Below, one piece after another: positions 35,318 to 43,893 of a DNA stretch of 64,000 nucleotides (the first letter of the stretch is position 1; each line of letters starts with the position of its first letter). The DNA comes from an uncultured Nocardioides sp. (GTDB lineage Bacteria; Actinomycetota; Actinomycetes; Propionibacteriales; Nocardioidaceae): the NCBI GenBank assembly GCA_902805885.1, contig CADCUM010000064.1, forward strand, positions 1 to 64,000, read 5' to 3'. The position numbers and the translations under genes are program-made. The notes under the pieces are model-generated. The model saw nothing but the letters and a program-made list of their open reading frames with translations, did no database searches and had not been told where the DNA came from.

Positions 35318-35781
35318 GGGCTGTCCTCCTGGTCGGCGACGCTCTCGACGTACTGCCCGATCGGCACCCGGTGGGTCGCGCTCAGGGCGAACGACGCGGC
35401 GTCGCGACCCAGGACCTCGGGCGCCATCGGCAGCCGGACCGAGGACGTGATCTCCACCGTGATGACCGCGGTCCCGACGTGGCAGCTGCCGGGCGCCGGC
35501 GTCTCGCAGCTCACCGACACCGTCGCCTCCTGACCGTCGGACCCCTGGTCGGCCAGCACCTGTCGCGCCGCGGCGTTGGCGCGCTCCAGCCCGGTGGCGT
35601 CGTCGGGGGCGAGGGCGTACGCCCGGCCGGCGGCCCGCGCGGCCGCGCTCGTGGCGAAGGCGCCGCGCTGCACCTCGAACACCGACAGCACGATCCAGAC
35701 CAGCGGGACGATCAGGATCACCGCGAGCCAGGTGAACTCGACCAGGGCGCTGCCCCGGTCGTCCCGGCGCCGCCGGCTCAC
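35314..35781 (-). CDS. TadE family pseudopilin
   Basis: 155 residues. MSRRRRDDRGSALVEFTWLA is a TadE-type leader with the conserved Glu of prepilin-like signals, followed by one TM helix. The domain FATSAAARAAGRAYALAP is characteristic, and two cysteines (SCETPAPGSC) could form a disulfide. Its start overlaps the previous TadE gene stop as ATGA and its stop overlaps the TadG-like gene. A minor pilin or assembly protein of Tad pili. Confidence 0.85.
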   Translation of the reverse strand: MSRRRRDDRGSALVEFTWLAVILIVPLVWIVLSVFEVQRGAFATSAAARAAGRAYALAPDDATGLERANAAARQVLADQGSDGQEATVSVSCETPAPGSCHVGTAVITVEITSSVRLPMAPEVLGRDAASFALSATHRVPIGQYVESVADQEDSP

Positions 35782-36158
35782 GGCTGCACCTCCGCGACCG
35801 CGTGCCCGGTGACCCGGACCTGCACGGCCGGACCGCCGAGGCCCAGGACGGGGACGTCGGCGACGACCACGGCCTCGTAGCCCGGCGCGCCACCCACCTC
35901 CGCCGGACGTACGACGACGTCATGGGCGAAGTCGCCGGACACGGCCTCAGCGACCTGCTGGCGGATCTTGGCCTCGCCCTGTTGCGCCGACGACCCCGCG
36001 ACAGCGGCATGGCGAGCTCCCTCCGAGGCCGCCGAGGCCAACGTGTTGCGCACGTGGAGGACGAGGGCGAGCTGGAGCACCCCGATCACCAACGGCAGCA
36101 GGAGGAGCAGCACGAGCACGAAGTCGACGACCGCGGCTCCTCGCTCGTCCCGGGTCAC
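35778..36158 (-). CDS. TadE family pseudopilin
   Basis: 126 residues from GTG 36158 (VTRDERGAAVVDFVLVLLLLL). TadE leader and TM helix, then VRNTLASAASEGARHAAVAG, the family's conserved stretch. The classical Glu at position 5 of the mature helix is Asp here (AAVVDF). It lies 17 nt after the small pilin-like gene and overlaps the second TadE gene. It probably works with that protein in pilus assembly. Confidence 0.85.
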   Translation of the reverse strand: MTRDERGAAVVDFVLVLLLLLPLVIGVLQLALVLHVRNTLASAASEGARHAAVAGSSAQQGEAKIRQQVAEAVSGDFAHDVVVRPAEVGGAPGYEAVVVADVPVLGLGGPAVQVRVTGHAVAEVQP

Positions 36159-36175
36159 CGGCTGCCCCGCCCGGG

Positions 36176-36379
36176 TCAGCCCCGCACCGAGCTGAACGCC
36201 GCCGCGAGCATGGCCTGCAGCTCGTCGCGGACGAACGGCAGCAGCGCTGCGACCACGGCGGCGGTCATCACCGTCACCATGACCCAGCCCGGCACGTCGC
36301 CGCGCTCGTCGCGCGGTCGTTCGGGCAGCGCCAGCTGGCGGAGGATGGTGTGGAGCAGTCCCGAGAGTGGATCGCGCAT
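36176..36379 (-). CDS. Small Flp pilin-like protein of the Tad locus
   Basis: 67 residues: a cytoplasmic leader (about 1-29, RQLALPERPRDERGDVPG) followed by one hydrophobic helix (WVMVTVMTAAVVAALLPF) and a short tail ending SSVRG. Position between tadC and tadE is where Flp pilins or their actinobacterial equivalents sit. The canonical Flp processing motif (G followed by xxxxEY) is not present, so it may be a structural component rather than the major pilin. Confidence 0.65.
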   Translation of the reverse strand: MRDPLSGLLHTILRQLALPERPRDERGDVPGWVMVTVMTAAVVAALLPFVRDELQAMLAAAFSSVRG

Positions 36380-36436
36380 CGTGGTTCCTCATCTGTTGTC
36401 GTGGTCCGGGGATCGTGTGGTCAAGGGAAGTGGGTG

Positions 36437-37384
36437 TCATGGGGTGGCGAGCCGGAGGCCGATGACCCCGGGGAAGAAGGCGAAGAGGATCGTCACGGGC
36501 AGCACCAGGAACACCACCGGTGCGAGCATCGCGACCTCCTTGCGGGCCGCGGACTCGATGAGCTGCCGCCGCCCCGCCTCGCGCACGTCGGCCGCTTGCG
36601 CGTGCAGGACGTCGGCCAGCGGGGTGCCTCGCTCGATGGCGACGGCGATGCCGGTCGAGAAGCGGGCCACCAGGGGCAGGCCGGTGGTGGCCGCCAGGCC
36701 GTCGAACGCGCGGGCCACGGGCTCCCCCGTGCGGATCCGTGCGAGCACGGCGGCCAGCTCCTCCGACAGCGCCCCGTGGCTGCGCCGTACGACGCGGTCG
36801 AGCGCTGCGACGGGGCTCTCCCCTGCGGCGACGGAGAGCGCGAGGAGCTCGGCGACGGTGGGGAACTCGACGAGGATCGCCTGCTCGCGCTCGCGCACCT
36901 GGCTGCTGAGCCGGTTGTCACGCAGCAGGACGCCGCAGGCGAAGCCCACGACGCAGAGCAGGAGCGCCGAGACCGGGTCGACCGCACCCGTCAGGGCCCG
37001 GAGCAGCTGGATCGCCGCGACCACGGCGAACCCGGCCACGCCCCACAGCACCTGCTCCACCCGGAAGTCGTGCACGGTCGCGTCGCGCCCTGCTCGTCGG
37101 AGCCTGCGTCGCACCGAGGCGCTGCCACCGAGCACCCGCTCCACCATGTCGGCCGCTGAGCGCAGCAGGGGGCCGAAGATCCCTGCCGCCGCGGTCGTCG
37201 GTGACGACGAGGCGGACCTCAGCGCGGGGACGGCACCCGTGTCCCGCCGCGGCACGTCGCGGAGGTAGGGCAGCACGCGGACGGCGAGCTGGGGACGACG
37301 CAGGGCCAGGACGCGGAGAACGACGAGGACGAGGCCGCCGCCGGCGGTGCCGCCCAGCACTGCGCCCCACGCAGCTGTGCTCAC
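36437..37384 (-). CDS. tadC: Tad secretion inner-membrane protein TadC (GspF family)
   Basis: 315 residues from a GTG overlapping tadB as GTGA. An N-terminal TM, a central TM pair (about 115-160) and a C-terminal TM (about 285-310) flank a T2SSF domain: FPTVAELLALSVAAGESPVAALDRV and ERGTPLADVLHAQAADVREAGRRQ. It forms the membrane platform with TadB for the TadA ATPase. The frame opens further upstream, but conserved sequence and the coupling overlap favour this start. Confidence 0.88.
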   Translation of the reverse strand: MSTAAWGAVLGGTAGGGLVLVVLRVLALRRPQLAVRVLPYLRDVPRRDTGAVPALRSASSSPTTAAAGIFGPLLRSAADMVERVLGGSASVRRRLRRAGRDATVHDFRVEQVLWGVAGFAVVAAIQLLRALTGAVDPVSALLLCVVGFACGVLLRDNRLSSQVREREQAILVEFPTVAELLALSVAAGESPVAALDRVVRRSHGALSEELAAVLARIRTGEPVARAFDGLAATTGLPLVARFSTGIAVAIERGTPLADVLHAQAADVREAGRRQLIESAARKEVAMLAPVVFLVLPVTILFAFFPGVIGLRLATP

Positions 37385-38229
37385 GACAGGATCCGCCGTT
37401 CGACCGGGAGCCGACCGATCCGCGTCATCAGCCGGTAGGCGAGCAGGCAGAGCCCGGCGCCGATCGACAGCACCACGACCCCGGCGGGCGAGGCGTAGCG
37501 CTGGATGACCGTCGTCTGGAACGACATCAGCAGCAGCACCGCCCACGGAGCGGCCACGGCGAGCCGAGCGCCGTTGACGGTCCACGCCTGGCGCGACTCC
37601 AGCTCGGAACGGGTGCGGGCGTCGTCGCGCAGGAAGCCGGAGAGGTTGCGGAGGAGGCGGCCCAGGTCTCCTCCGCCGACCTCACGGGCGACCCGCAGCC
37701 CCTCCACGACCCTGTCGCCCACGGGATCGGCCAGCCGGTCCTTGAGCAGGTCGAGGGCGTCGCCGAAGCGGCCGCTCACCTGGTAGTCGACGGCGAAGCG
37801 GGCGAAGGGCTCGCGGAGCACCTCCGGACCGGACGTGCCCAGGGCCGCGACGGCGTCCGGGAGCGACAGCCCCGCCCGTACGGCGCTGGCGAGGTTGTCG
37901 ACCGCCTCGGGCCAGACCTCCGCGAAGTCCCGCTGGCGCCGCAGGGCGCGCTGGCGCAGGACGCCGATCGGCGCCCAGCCCGCCATCAGGGCGAACACGA
38001 CCGCCACGGGCACCGTCCTGGAGACCGCCTGGACCAGCGCGAACGTGACCGCGGCCAGGACGACGCAGAGAAGCACGACACCGGTGGGGGTGACGTCGGC
38101 GAGGCCGGCCCGGGCGAGCAGCCGCGTCACCCCGTCGCCGCGCGTCGTCCGGGGCGTCCGTGGCATCGTGAAGGACGACCAGATCAGCAGGAGCCCCACG
38201 CCGACGCCGAGCCCGACGAGCGCCCCCAT
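37381..38229 (-). CDS. tadB: Tad secretion inner-membrane protein TadB (GspF family)
   Basis: 282 residues. Two N-terminal TM helices (about 3-20 and 50-80), a cytoplasmic T2SSF domain (WPEAVDNLASAVRAGLSLPDAVAAL, then LLKDRLADPVGDRVVEGLRVAREVGGGDLGRLLRNLSGFL) and C-terminal TM helices. Its ATG shares one nucleotide with the tadA stop (TGATG). It is the partner of TadC in the pilus assembly platform. Confidence 0.9.
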   Translation of the reverse strand: MGALVGLGVGVGLLLIWSSFTMPRTPRTTRGDGVTRLLARAGLADVTPTGVVLLCVVLAAVTFALVQAVSRTVPVAVVFALMAGWAPIGVLRQRALRRQRDFAEVWPEAVDNLASAVRAGLSLPDAVAALGTSGPEVLREPFARFAVDYQVSGRFGDALDLLKDRLADPVGDRVVEGLRVAREVGGGDLGRLLRNLSGFLRDDARTRSELESRQAWTVNGARLAVAAPWAVLLLMSFQTTVIQRYASPAGVVVLSIGAGLCLLAYRLMTRIGRLPVERRILS

Positions 38230-39485
38230 CAGGCACCCTCCCGGGAGAGCAGATCGTGGACGTCGATCCCGACGCGCTCGTACCGCTCGGTGCGGGCCGG
38301 CATCCCGCCGCTGCGTCGCAGCTCACCACCGGCGCGGACGAAGATCGGCTCCACCTCGATCACGTCGGACTCCACCCGGCCCGGGACGGCCGCGATCTCG
38401 TTGACCCGACGCACACCGTCGTGCCCCAGCCCGAGGTGGAGGACGAGGTCCACCGAGCTCGCGACCGTCGGCACCACGAACCTCGCCGAGATGTTGTCGC
38501 CGGCCAGGAGCGGGAGGGTGCACATCTTGACCAGCGCCTCGCGCGCGCTGTTGGCGTGCAGCGTGCACATGCCGGGCAGCCCGGCGTTGAGCGCGAGGAG
38601 CAGGTCGAGGCACTCCCCCGCCCGCACCTCCCCCACGATGATCCGCGACGGCCGCATCCGCAGCGACTCCTTGACGAGGTCGCGCAGCGCGATCTCGCCG
38701 GTCCCCTCCAAGCCGGCCTGCCGGGTCTGCATCGCCACCCAGTCGGGGTGGGCGAAGCGGAGCTCGAAGACCTCCTCGACACTCACCACCCGCTCGCCGC
38801 CAGGGACGGCCGCAGCGAGGCAGTTGAGCATGGTCGTCTTGCCTGCCTGTGTCCCGCCTGCGACCAGGATGTTGAGGCCCGCGCGCACGGAGGCCTCCAG
38901 GAACGACGCGGCGTGCGGGGTCAGGCTCCCCAGCGCCACCAGGTCGACGAGCCGGTGGGCGCGCAGCACGAACTTCCGGATGTTGACGGCGCTGAAGCCA
39001 CGGCTGATGCCCTCCAGCACGACGTGGAGGCGGTGGCCCTCGGGGAGCATCGCGTCCACGAAGGGCCGGCTCACGTCGATCCGCCGGCCGCTGGACTTCA
39101 GCATCCGCTCCACTAGCTCGTGGACCTGGGCGGGCTCGAGCACGAGGTTGGTCAGCTCGTGACGTCCGCCCCTCGCGACGAAGACACGGTCGGGTGAGTT
39201 GATCCAGATCTCCTCGACCTGCGGGTCGTCGAGGAAGGGTTGCAGCGGACCGAAGCCCGAGATCCGGGCCACCAGCTCGCCGACCACCGCGCTCGGGTCG
39301 GGCACGGGCGCGACGGCCCCGGTGAGGCTGAGCTCGTCGTGCAGGCGGACGACGTCCTCGGAGATGCGTCGTACGACGGCAGGCTCGCGCTGCGGGTCGA
39401 CGCCCTCGCGCCGCACCCGCTCGCGGACGTGTGCGTCGAGCGTCTCGACGACGTGGTCAGGTGAATCCGGACGCGTCAGCGTCAT
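38229..39485 (-). CDS. tadA: Tad pilus assembly ATPase (CpaF/TadA)
   Basis: 418 residues. Secretion ATPase of the VirB11/CpaF family: N-terminal PLQPFLDDPQVEEIWINSPDRVFV, Walker A VAGGTQAGKTTMLN (about 208-221), Asp/His boxes and Walker B LRMRPSRIIVGEVRAGECLDLL. It powers assembly of Flp-type pili. It is first in the visible Tad operon; no TadZ/CpaE, TadV prepilin peptidase or RcpC gene is present in the window, so these must be elsewhere. Confidence 0.95.
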   Translation of the reverse strand: MTLTRPDSPDHVVETLDAHVRERVRREGVDPQREPAVVRRISEDVVRLHDELSLTGAVAPVPDPSAVVGELVARISGFGPLQPFLDDPQVEEIWINSPDRVFVARGGRHELTNLVLEPAQVHELVERMLKSSGRRIDVSRPFVDAMLPEGHRLHVVLEGISRGFSAVNIRKFVLRAHRLVDLVALGSLTPHAASFLEASVRAGLNILVAGGTQAGKTTMLNCLAAAVPGGERVVSVEEVFELRFAHPDWVAMQTRQAGLEGTGEIALRDLVKESLRMRPSRIIVGEVRAGECLDLLLALNAGLPGMCTLHANSAREALVKMCTLPLLAGDNISARFVVPTVASSVDLVLHLGLGHDGVRRVNEIAAVPGRVESDVIEVEPIFVRAGGELRRSGGMPARTERYERVGIDVHDLLSREGA

Positions 39486-39693
39486 GGTGGTGCCCCCGCT
39501 TCCCGAGAAGGTTGCGACGTCACGCTACCCAGCGCGAGCAGGCCTGAAACAGGGGTCGGGACCGGTCTGTGGAGAACCACTCCTCGGCCTCCGGTGCGCG
39601 ATGCTCGGTGTCAGCCGATCCGCGGACGAGCCGCAGGCGCGCGGACGCCGATCGTCACCCGCCGCGCTCGTTCGCGCGGCGAGCTCCTCGACG

Positions 39694-41124
39694 TCAGTAG
39701 GCCCCGTCCTTGCCGAGGACGACTCGCACGGTCCTGAAGAGGATCACCAGGTCGTTCGTCAGCGACCAGTTGTCCCGGTAGTAGAGGTCGAGACGCATGG
39801 CGTCCTCCCAGGTGAGCCGGGACCGGCCCGACACCTGCCACAGGCCGGTGATCCCCGGCAGCACGTGGAGTCGCCGCCTGGCCGTGTCGTTGTAGGTGTC
39901 CACCTCCCACTGCTGCTGCGGTCGCGGTCCCACGAGGCTCATGGAGCCTCCGAGGACGTTGAGGAGCTGTGGCAGCTCGTCGATCGAGTACCGACGGATG
40001 ACCCGGCCGACCGGTGTGACCCGCGGGTCGTGCTCCATCTTCCAGAGCGCGCCGTCGTGGCCCGCTGCGGCTCGGAGCTCGGCCTCCCGGAGCTCGGCGT
40101 CGACGTGCATGGAGCGGAACTTCAGGCAGTCGAACGGCTCTCCGTGCAGTCCCACGCGACGTTGGCGATAGAGCACCGGACCGCCGTCGTACAGCTTGAT
40201 GAGGACGGCGGTGATCACCATCACCGGCAGCACGGCGAGCACCGCCCACGACGCGACGACGACGTCGAAGACGCGCTTGGGCCAGGCGTTGGCCCGCGAC
40301 GCACGAGGTCCGGCGACGTACACCAGCGGGACGCCGCCCACCGGGCGGATGTCGAGTCGTTGCCGGCCGATCTCGGCCAGGGGCGGCACGACGATGAGGT
40401 CGATGCTGCGTGTCTCCAGGCCCCAGGAGAGATCTCTCAGGTCGAGGCCGGCGCCGTCGGTCACCATGACCGTGTCCGCGCCCCAGCGCGAGCAGTCGGA
40501 CGCGAGGTCCGACACCGAGCCGAGCGCCCGGGCCGGCAGGGCGTCCTGCGGAAGCGCGTCGACATCGTCCACCACGTAGCCCACGACCCGGTAGCCGGAC
40601 TGCAGCTCCAGCGCGAGGCGGCCGGACAAGAGGCGGGCGGAGCCAGCCGACCCCACCACGACCACCCGGTGCGTCAACGCGCCGCCCGCCACCCGGCGTC
40701 GGCGCAGCCACACCCGGATGACCGAGCGCTCCAGCAGCAGCAGAGCCGCTCCCACGACGAGGAAGCTGACGAGGAACCCGCGGGAGAGGCTCGTATCGGT
40801 GAAGTAGCTCATGGCCGCGACGGTGACGAAGCTGAAGAAGACGGCCTCGATCACGCCGACGGACTCCTCGAGCGGGCTCCCCAGGCGTCGCGGGGTGTAG
40901 CAGCGGGTCCACCAGAGCATCGCCAGGGTGAGGACGATCAGGGCCGGGGTCATCAGGAGCGCGAAGCGGAATCCTGACTCGGTCGCCGTGGGCGCACCGA
41001 GCAGCACGGAGCGAGCCGGCCAGGCCAGGGCCGCGCTCAGGCAGAGCACCAGGATGTCCGTGACGAACACCGTCCGGCCCAGCACGTGCAGCGGGCTCCC
41101 GGGTTGGGACCCGCTCGGCCCCAT
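39694..41124 (-). CDS. Initiating sugar-phosphate transferase of exopolysaccharide synthesis
   Basis: 476 residues from ATG 41124. Four to five N-terminal TM helices, a CoA-binding-like domain (HRVVVVGSAGSARLLSGRL, about 175-290) and a C-terminal bacterial sugar-transferase domain. The latter has KRVFDVVVASWAVLAVLP, GGPVLYRQRRVGLHGEPFDCLKFRSM, DELPQLLNVLGGSMSLVGPRP and VLPGITGLWQVSGRS. Transfers a hexose-1-phosphate to undecaprenyl phosphate, the first step of repeat-unit assembly (WbaP/ExoY type). A very long open frame continues upstream to 43497, but it is non-coding antisense sequence. Confidence 0.95.
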   Translation of the reverse strand: MGPSGSQPGSPLHVLGRTVFVTDILVLCLSAALAWPARSVLLGAPTATESGFRFALLMTPALIVLTLAMLWWTRCYTPRRLGSPLEESVGVIEAVFFSFVTVAAMSYFTDTSLSRGFLVSFLVVGAALLLLERSVIRVWLRRRRVAGGALTHRVVVVGSAGSARLLSGRLALELQSGYRVVGYVVDDVDALPQDALPARALGSVSDLASDCSRWGADTVMVTDGAGLDLRDLSWGLETRSIDLIVVPPLAEIGRQRLDIRPVGGVPLVYVAGPRASRANAWPKRVFDVVVASWAVLAVLPVMVITAVLIKLYDGGPVLYRQRRVGLHGEPFDCLKFRSMHVDAELREAELRAAAGHDGALWKMEHDPRVTPVGRVIRRYSIDELPQLLNVLGGSMSLVGPRPQQQWEVDTYNDTARRRLHVLPGITGLWQVSGRSRLTWEDAMRLDLYYRDNWSLTNDLVILFRTVRVVLGKDGAY

Positions 41125-41600
41125 GACGTGGGCCGAGCGACGACGTTGCCGCCCCCTTCCCGGTCTCGACCGCGCAGGCCCCGGGGCGATGACGTTCGTC
41201 CCAGCGGACCGACGCCGACCCTGGCGTCCGACGACTGCTCCTTGTGCGTCCCTCAATGCCCCACGCATTCGAGATTCACCCCCACCTTCGACCTGCACTG
41301 GACGGTTGCGACCTGGGTCCCGAGTTGTCCAGACGTCGTGGTGAAAGTACCTGCATCCCGTCGCCCGCCTGCCCGCCCGAGCACCCTCAGGGGTGCATCT
41401 GCGCGTCTTCTTGACGTGACCTCGACGAACCCTGCTGTTCACCGCCGCTTCATCAACGTCGGCAGGCAACTCCGCTGCCCGACGAGCCTCGCCGCGGGAG
41501 CGTCCGCGCGGGGTGTGCGGTCGATGCCGGGCGCCGGTGGGGGCAGCGCCCGGGCCTGCGCCGAGCCCCTGCCGACGGCCTCGAGTGACGTGCTGGCGCT
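41125..41600. other. About 475-bp leader region upstream of the sugar transferase
   Basis: No supportable gene on either strand; the open frames have poor composition. It should contain the promoter and 5' UTR of the sugar transferase gene, but no clear -35/-10 pair was found. Confidence 0.5.
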
Positions 41601-41747
41601 CTAGCGGACGGCCGCTGGGGAGGTCGGCTGCGGCTCCGGCTCCGGCGCCGTCACGTCGCGACCCGGCCGCGACGCCAGGAGACGACCGCACACGGGGCTG
41701 ACGATGACTGCGAAGGACAGCCATCCCAGAAGCAGGAGCCACAGCAT
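41601..41747 (-). CDS. Possible small single-pass membrane protein
   Basis: 48 codons: MLWLLLLGWLSFAVIVSPVC, a basic stretch (GRLLASRPGR) and an acidic Pro-rich tail (TAPEPEPQPTSPAAVR). A hydrophobic helix followed by a charged tail is typical of real small membrane proteins. Against it, the only purine-rich site (GGAGG) is 14 nt from the ATG. It lies at the head of the glycan locus beside the initiating transferase. Confidence 0.4.
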   Translation of the reverse strand: MLWLLLLGWLSFAVIVSPVCGRLLASRPGRDVTAPEPEPQPTSPAAVR

Positions 41748-41919
41748 GACCGCATCTTTGCACCTCCGGGCGAGCGCGGGACGAATATCGGAAAATCACC
41801 CCGTGTCGTGATCTGCGCATGGTGGCGACGGGACGTCCCCGCCGGCGGGAGCGCAGGCGGCCCCTTCGCACGAGCGCCGTTGGTATCGTCGCGCCCATGC
41901 CGCCCTGGTGCCGAGACAC

Positions 41920-43893
41920 ATGAGCGGACCCGGGGCGCCCGCGATGAGGCCCGTGCTCGTCACCGACGGGGGGAACGGCCAGAGCAGGAGTGCGCTGGCA
42001 GCGGTACGGGCGCTCGGGGCCGCCGGCCATGACGTGCACGTCACCACGACAGGCCCCGTGTCGGTCCCGGGATGGTCGCGGCACTGCCGGCGGCAGATCC
42101 GTACGCCGGTCGTCACGAGTGCCGCCTACGCTGCTGCGATCAACGCCCTGCGGGCGCAGGTGGACTACGCAGCGGTGTTCCCGGCGAGCGACGCGGCGCT
42201 GCTGGCCCTGGACTGGCCGGGCTCGTCCCTGGTGCACAAGCTCGAGGTGGCCCGGTCCGCTGAGCGTGCGGGGTTTCCCGTGGCCGCGCAGCGCTCCTTC
42301 GACGCCGCGGCGCAGCTGCTCGACGCCGCGGAGGTGCTGCCCTACCCCGTGGTGGTGAAGACGGAGGCACGGCAGTCGCCGAGCGGCCCCGCGGTGTGGC
42401 GTGCCGACGAGCCGGCGGACCTCGCGCCCGCCCGGGGGCGACCGGGCCCCTTCGTGGTGCAGGAATGGCTCACCGGAGGGATGACGGCGGTCGCCGGGGT
42501 CATCTGGGACGGTGAGCTCCGCGCGGTCGCTCACCAGGAGTACCTCCGCACGTGGCCGCGCGCCTGCGGCGTCGCCAGCGCGGCGCGGACCACCGGGCCC
42601 GACCTCGAGCTGGAGGGTCGTCTGCCGCAGCTGCTCGCCGGGTACGACGGGATCTTCCAGGTCCAGCTCATCGGGGACCACGTCATCGACATCAACCCCC
42701 GGGTCTACGGATCGATGGCGCTCGGTGTGCGGGCCGGGGTCAACCTGCCGTCGTTGGTGTGTCGGCTCCACCAGGGCGACGGGGACCTGGCCGCGCCACG
42801 GCGCGCTCGGTCCGGTGTGCGGTACCGCTGGCTCGAGGGGGACGTACGACACGTGGTGCAAGCCGTGGGCGACGGGCAGGTGGGCCTGGCGGCGGCTGCC
42901 GGTGCCCTCCTCCCGCGACCCGGAACGGCGCACGGGGACGTCTCGGCGACCGACCCGCTGCCGACGGTGGCGCGACTGCTCTACGCCGGACGATCGACGA
43001 GCCGTGCCGCCGAGCTCCCGGTCCCGTCGCCACAGTCCCCGCCACCGCCACCGCCGCCCCCACCCTCGGCACAGGCAGCACGCGACCGGGAGCTCACGCA
43101 CGACACCGTGGCGACCGCGCTGGCCGACGTCCTGCACGAGGGCGGTCTGCGCGTGTCCCCCCTGGGGCCGGCGTGGTCGCGGGACGTCGACGCCTATGTC
43201 CGGGACTGGCCCGACGCCGCGACGCTGGAGGGGAGGGGATGGATCAACGTCGACGACCTCCTCGGCCGCCTCGGCCACGGCACCACGGGCCGTTGGGCGG
43301 TCGTCGTCGACGAGCGCATCGTCGGGGCGGCCGACCTCGAGCGGACCGCTCCCCCGCATCCGGTGGACGCCGTCGTGGCGAGGATCGCCCGACAGGGCTG
43401 GTGCGGGCCGCGAGAGCACGCCGAGCTCGCCGTCCTGCGGAGCCGGGGCCTCACGGTGCCGGCGGATCTCCCGACGGCCACGTCGCCCCCGGTCCACCGC
43501 CGACTGCGGTGGGCGCTCAGGAACATGCTGCGCCCCCGGGTGGTGCTCCGGCTCACCGGCGCGGACGCCTCGACCCGCCGGCGGCTCCGCGCCCGCATCG
43601 TCGAGGACCTCGATCGCGCGGGCGTCCCGGCACGGGCGAGCCGCGCGCTGCTCGCGGCGAGAGGGGTCGTGCTCGTGGACGACCGTCCACCCAGGCCGCT
43701 GCCTCGCCGGCCGTCGTCGACGCGCCAGAGGGGCGCGGGTCCCGGCCCGGGCGAGGGCTGGGCCGTCGTCGACCTCGACGAGGTCGCCGCCATGGCCGCC
43801 GGCGCGCCGAATGCCGGGACTGTCGTGTCCTGGCAGTCCTCCGAGGTCCTCCGACGCCTTGCTCGGTCGACCGGACGACCACAGAGAGGCTAG
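41920..43893 (+). CDS. ATP-grasp protein with a long, possibly nucleotidyltransferase-like C-terminal half
   Basis: 657 residues. The N-terminal half (about 9-345) is ATP-grasp: nucleotide-fold RPVLVTDGGNGQSRSALAA, lysine motif YPVVVKTEA, FVVQEWLTGG and the metal-binding DINPRVYGSMAL. A proline run (about 368-385) links to a second domain of unknown family (about 390-600). In that domain SRDVDAYVRDW carries a DxD motif like minimal nucleotidyltransferases. ATP-grasp enzymes ligate carboxylates to amines or thiols. The start is uncertain (41908 GTG, 41920 ATG or 41944 ATG). It converges on the thymidylate-kinase-like gene. Confidence 0.7.
   Translation: MSGPGAPAMRPVLVTDGGNGQSRSALAAVRALGAAGHDVHVTTTGPVSVPGWSRHCRRQIRTPVVTSAAYAAAINALRAQVDYAAVFPASDAALLALDWPGSSLVHKLEVARSAERAGFPVAAQRSFDAAAQLLDAAEVLPYPVVVKTEARQSPSGPAVWRADEPADLAPARGRPGPFVVQEWLTGGMTAVAGVIWDGELRAVAHQEYLRTWPRACGVASAARTTGPDLELEGRLPQLLAGYDGIFQVQLIGDHVIDINPRVYGSMALGVRAGVNLPSLVCRLHQGDGDLAAPRRARSGVRYRWLEGDVRHVVQAVGDGQVGLAAAAGALLPRPGTAHGDVSATDPLPTVARLLYAGRSTSRAAELPVPSPQSPPPPPPPPPSAQAARDRELTHDTVATALADVLHEGGLRVSPLGPAWSRDVDAYVRDWPDAATLEGRGWINVDDLLGRLGHGTTGRWAVVVDERIVGAADLERTAPPHPVDAVVARIARQGWCGPREHAELAVLRSRGLTVPADLPTATSPPVHRRLRWALRNMLRPRVVLRLTGADASTRRRLRARIVEDLDRAGVPARASRALLAARGVVLVDDRPPRPLPRRPSSTRQRGAGPGPGEGWAVVDLDEVAAMAAGAPNAGTVVSWQSSEVLRRLARSTGRPQRG

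Noticed and set aside
43010-43080. Proline run as a trinucleotide repeat or assembly error
   Set aside because: The codons are mixed CCG/CCA/CCC and the frame stays open on both sides, consistent with a flexible linker.
41125-43497. Long minus-strand extension of the sugar transferase frame and similar frames antisense to the ATP-grasp gene
   Set aside because: No homologous-looking sequence, high Arg/Gly/Pro content, and antisense to a real coding region. The transferase starts at 41124.
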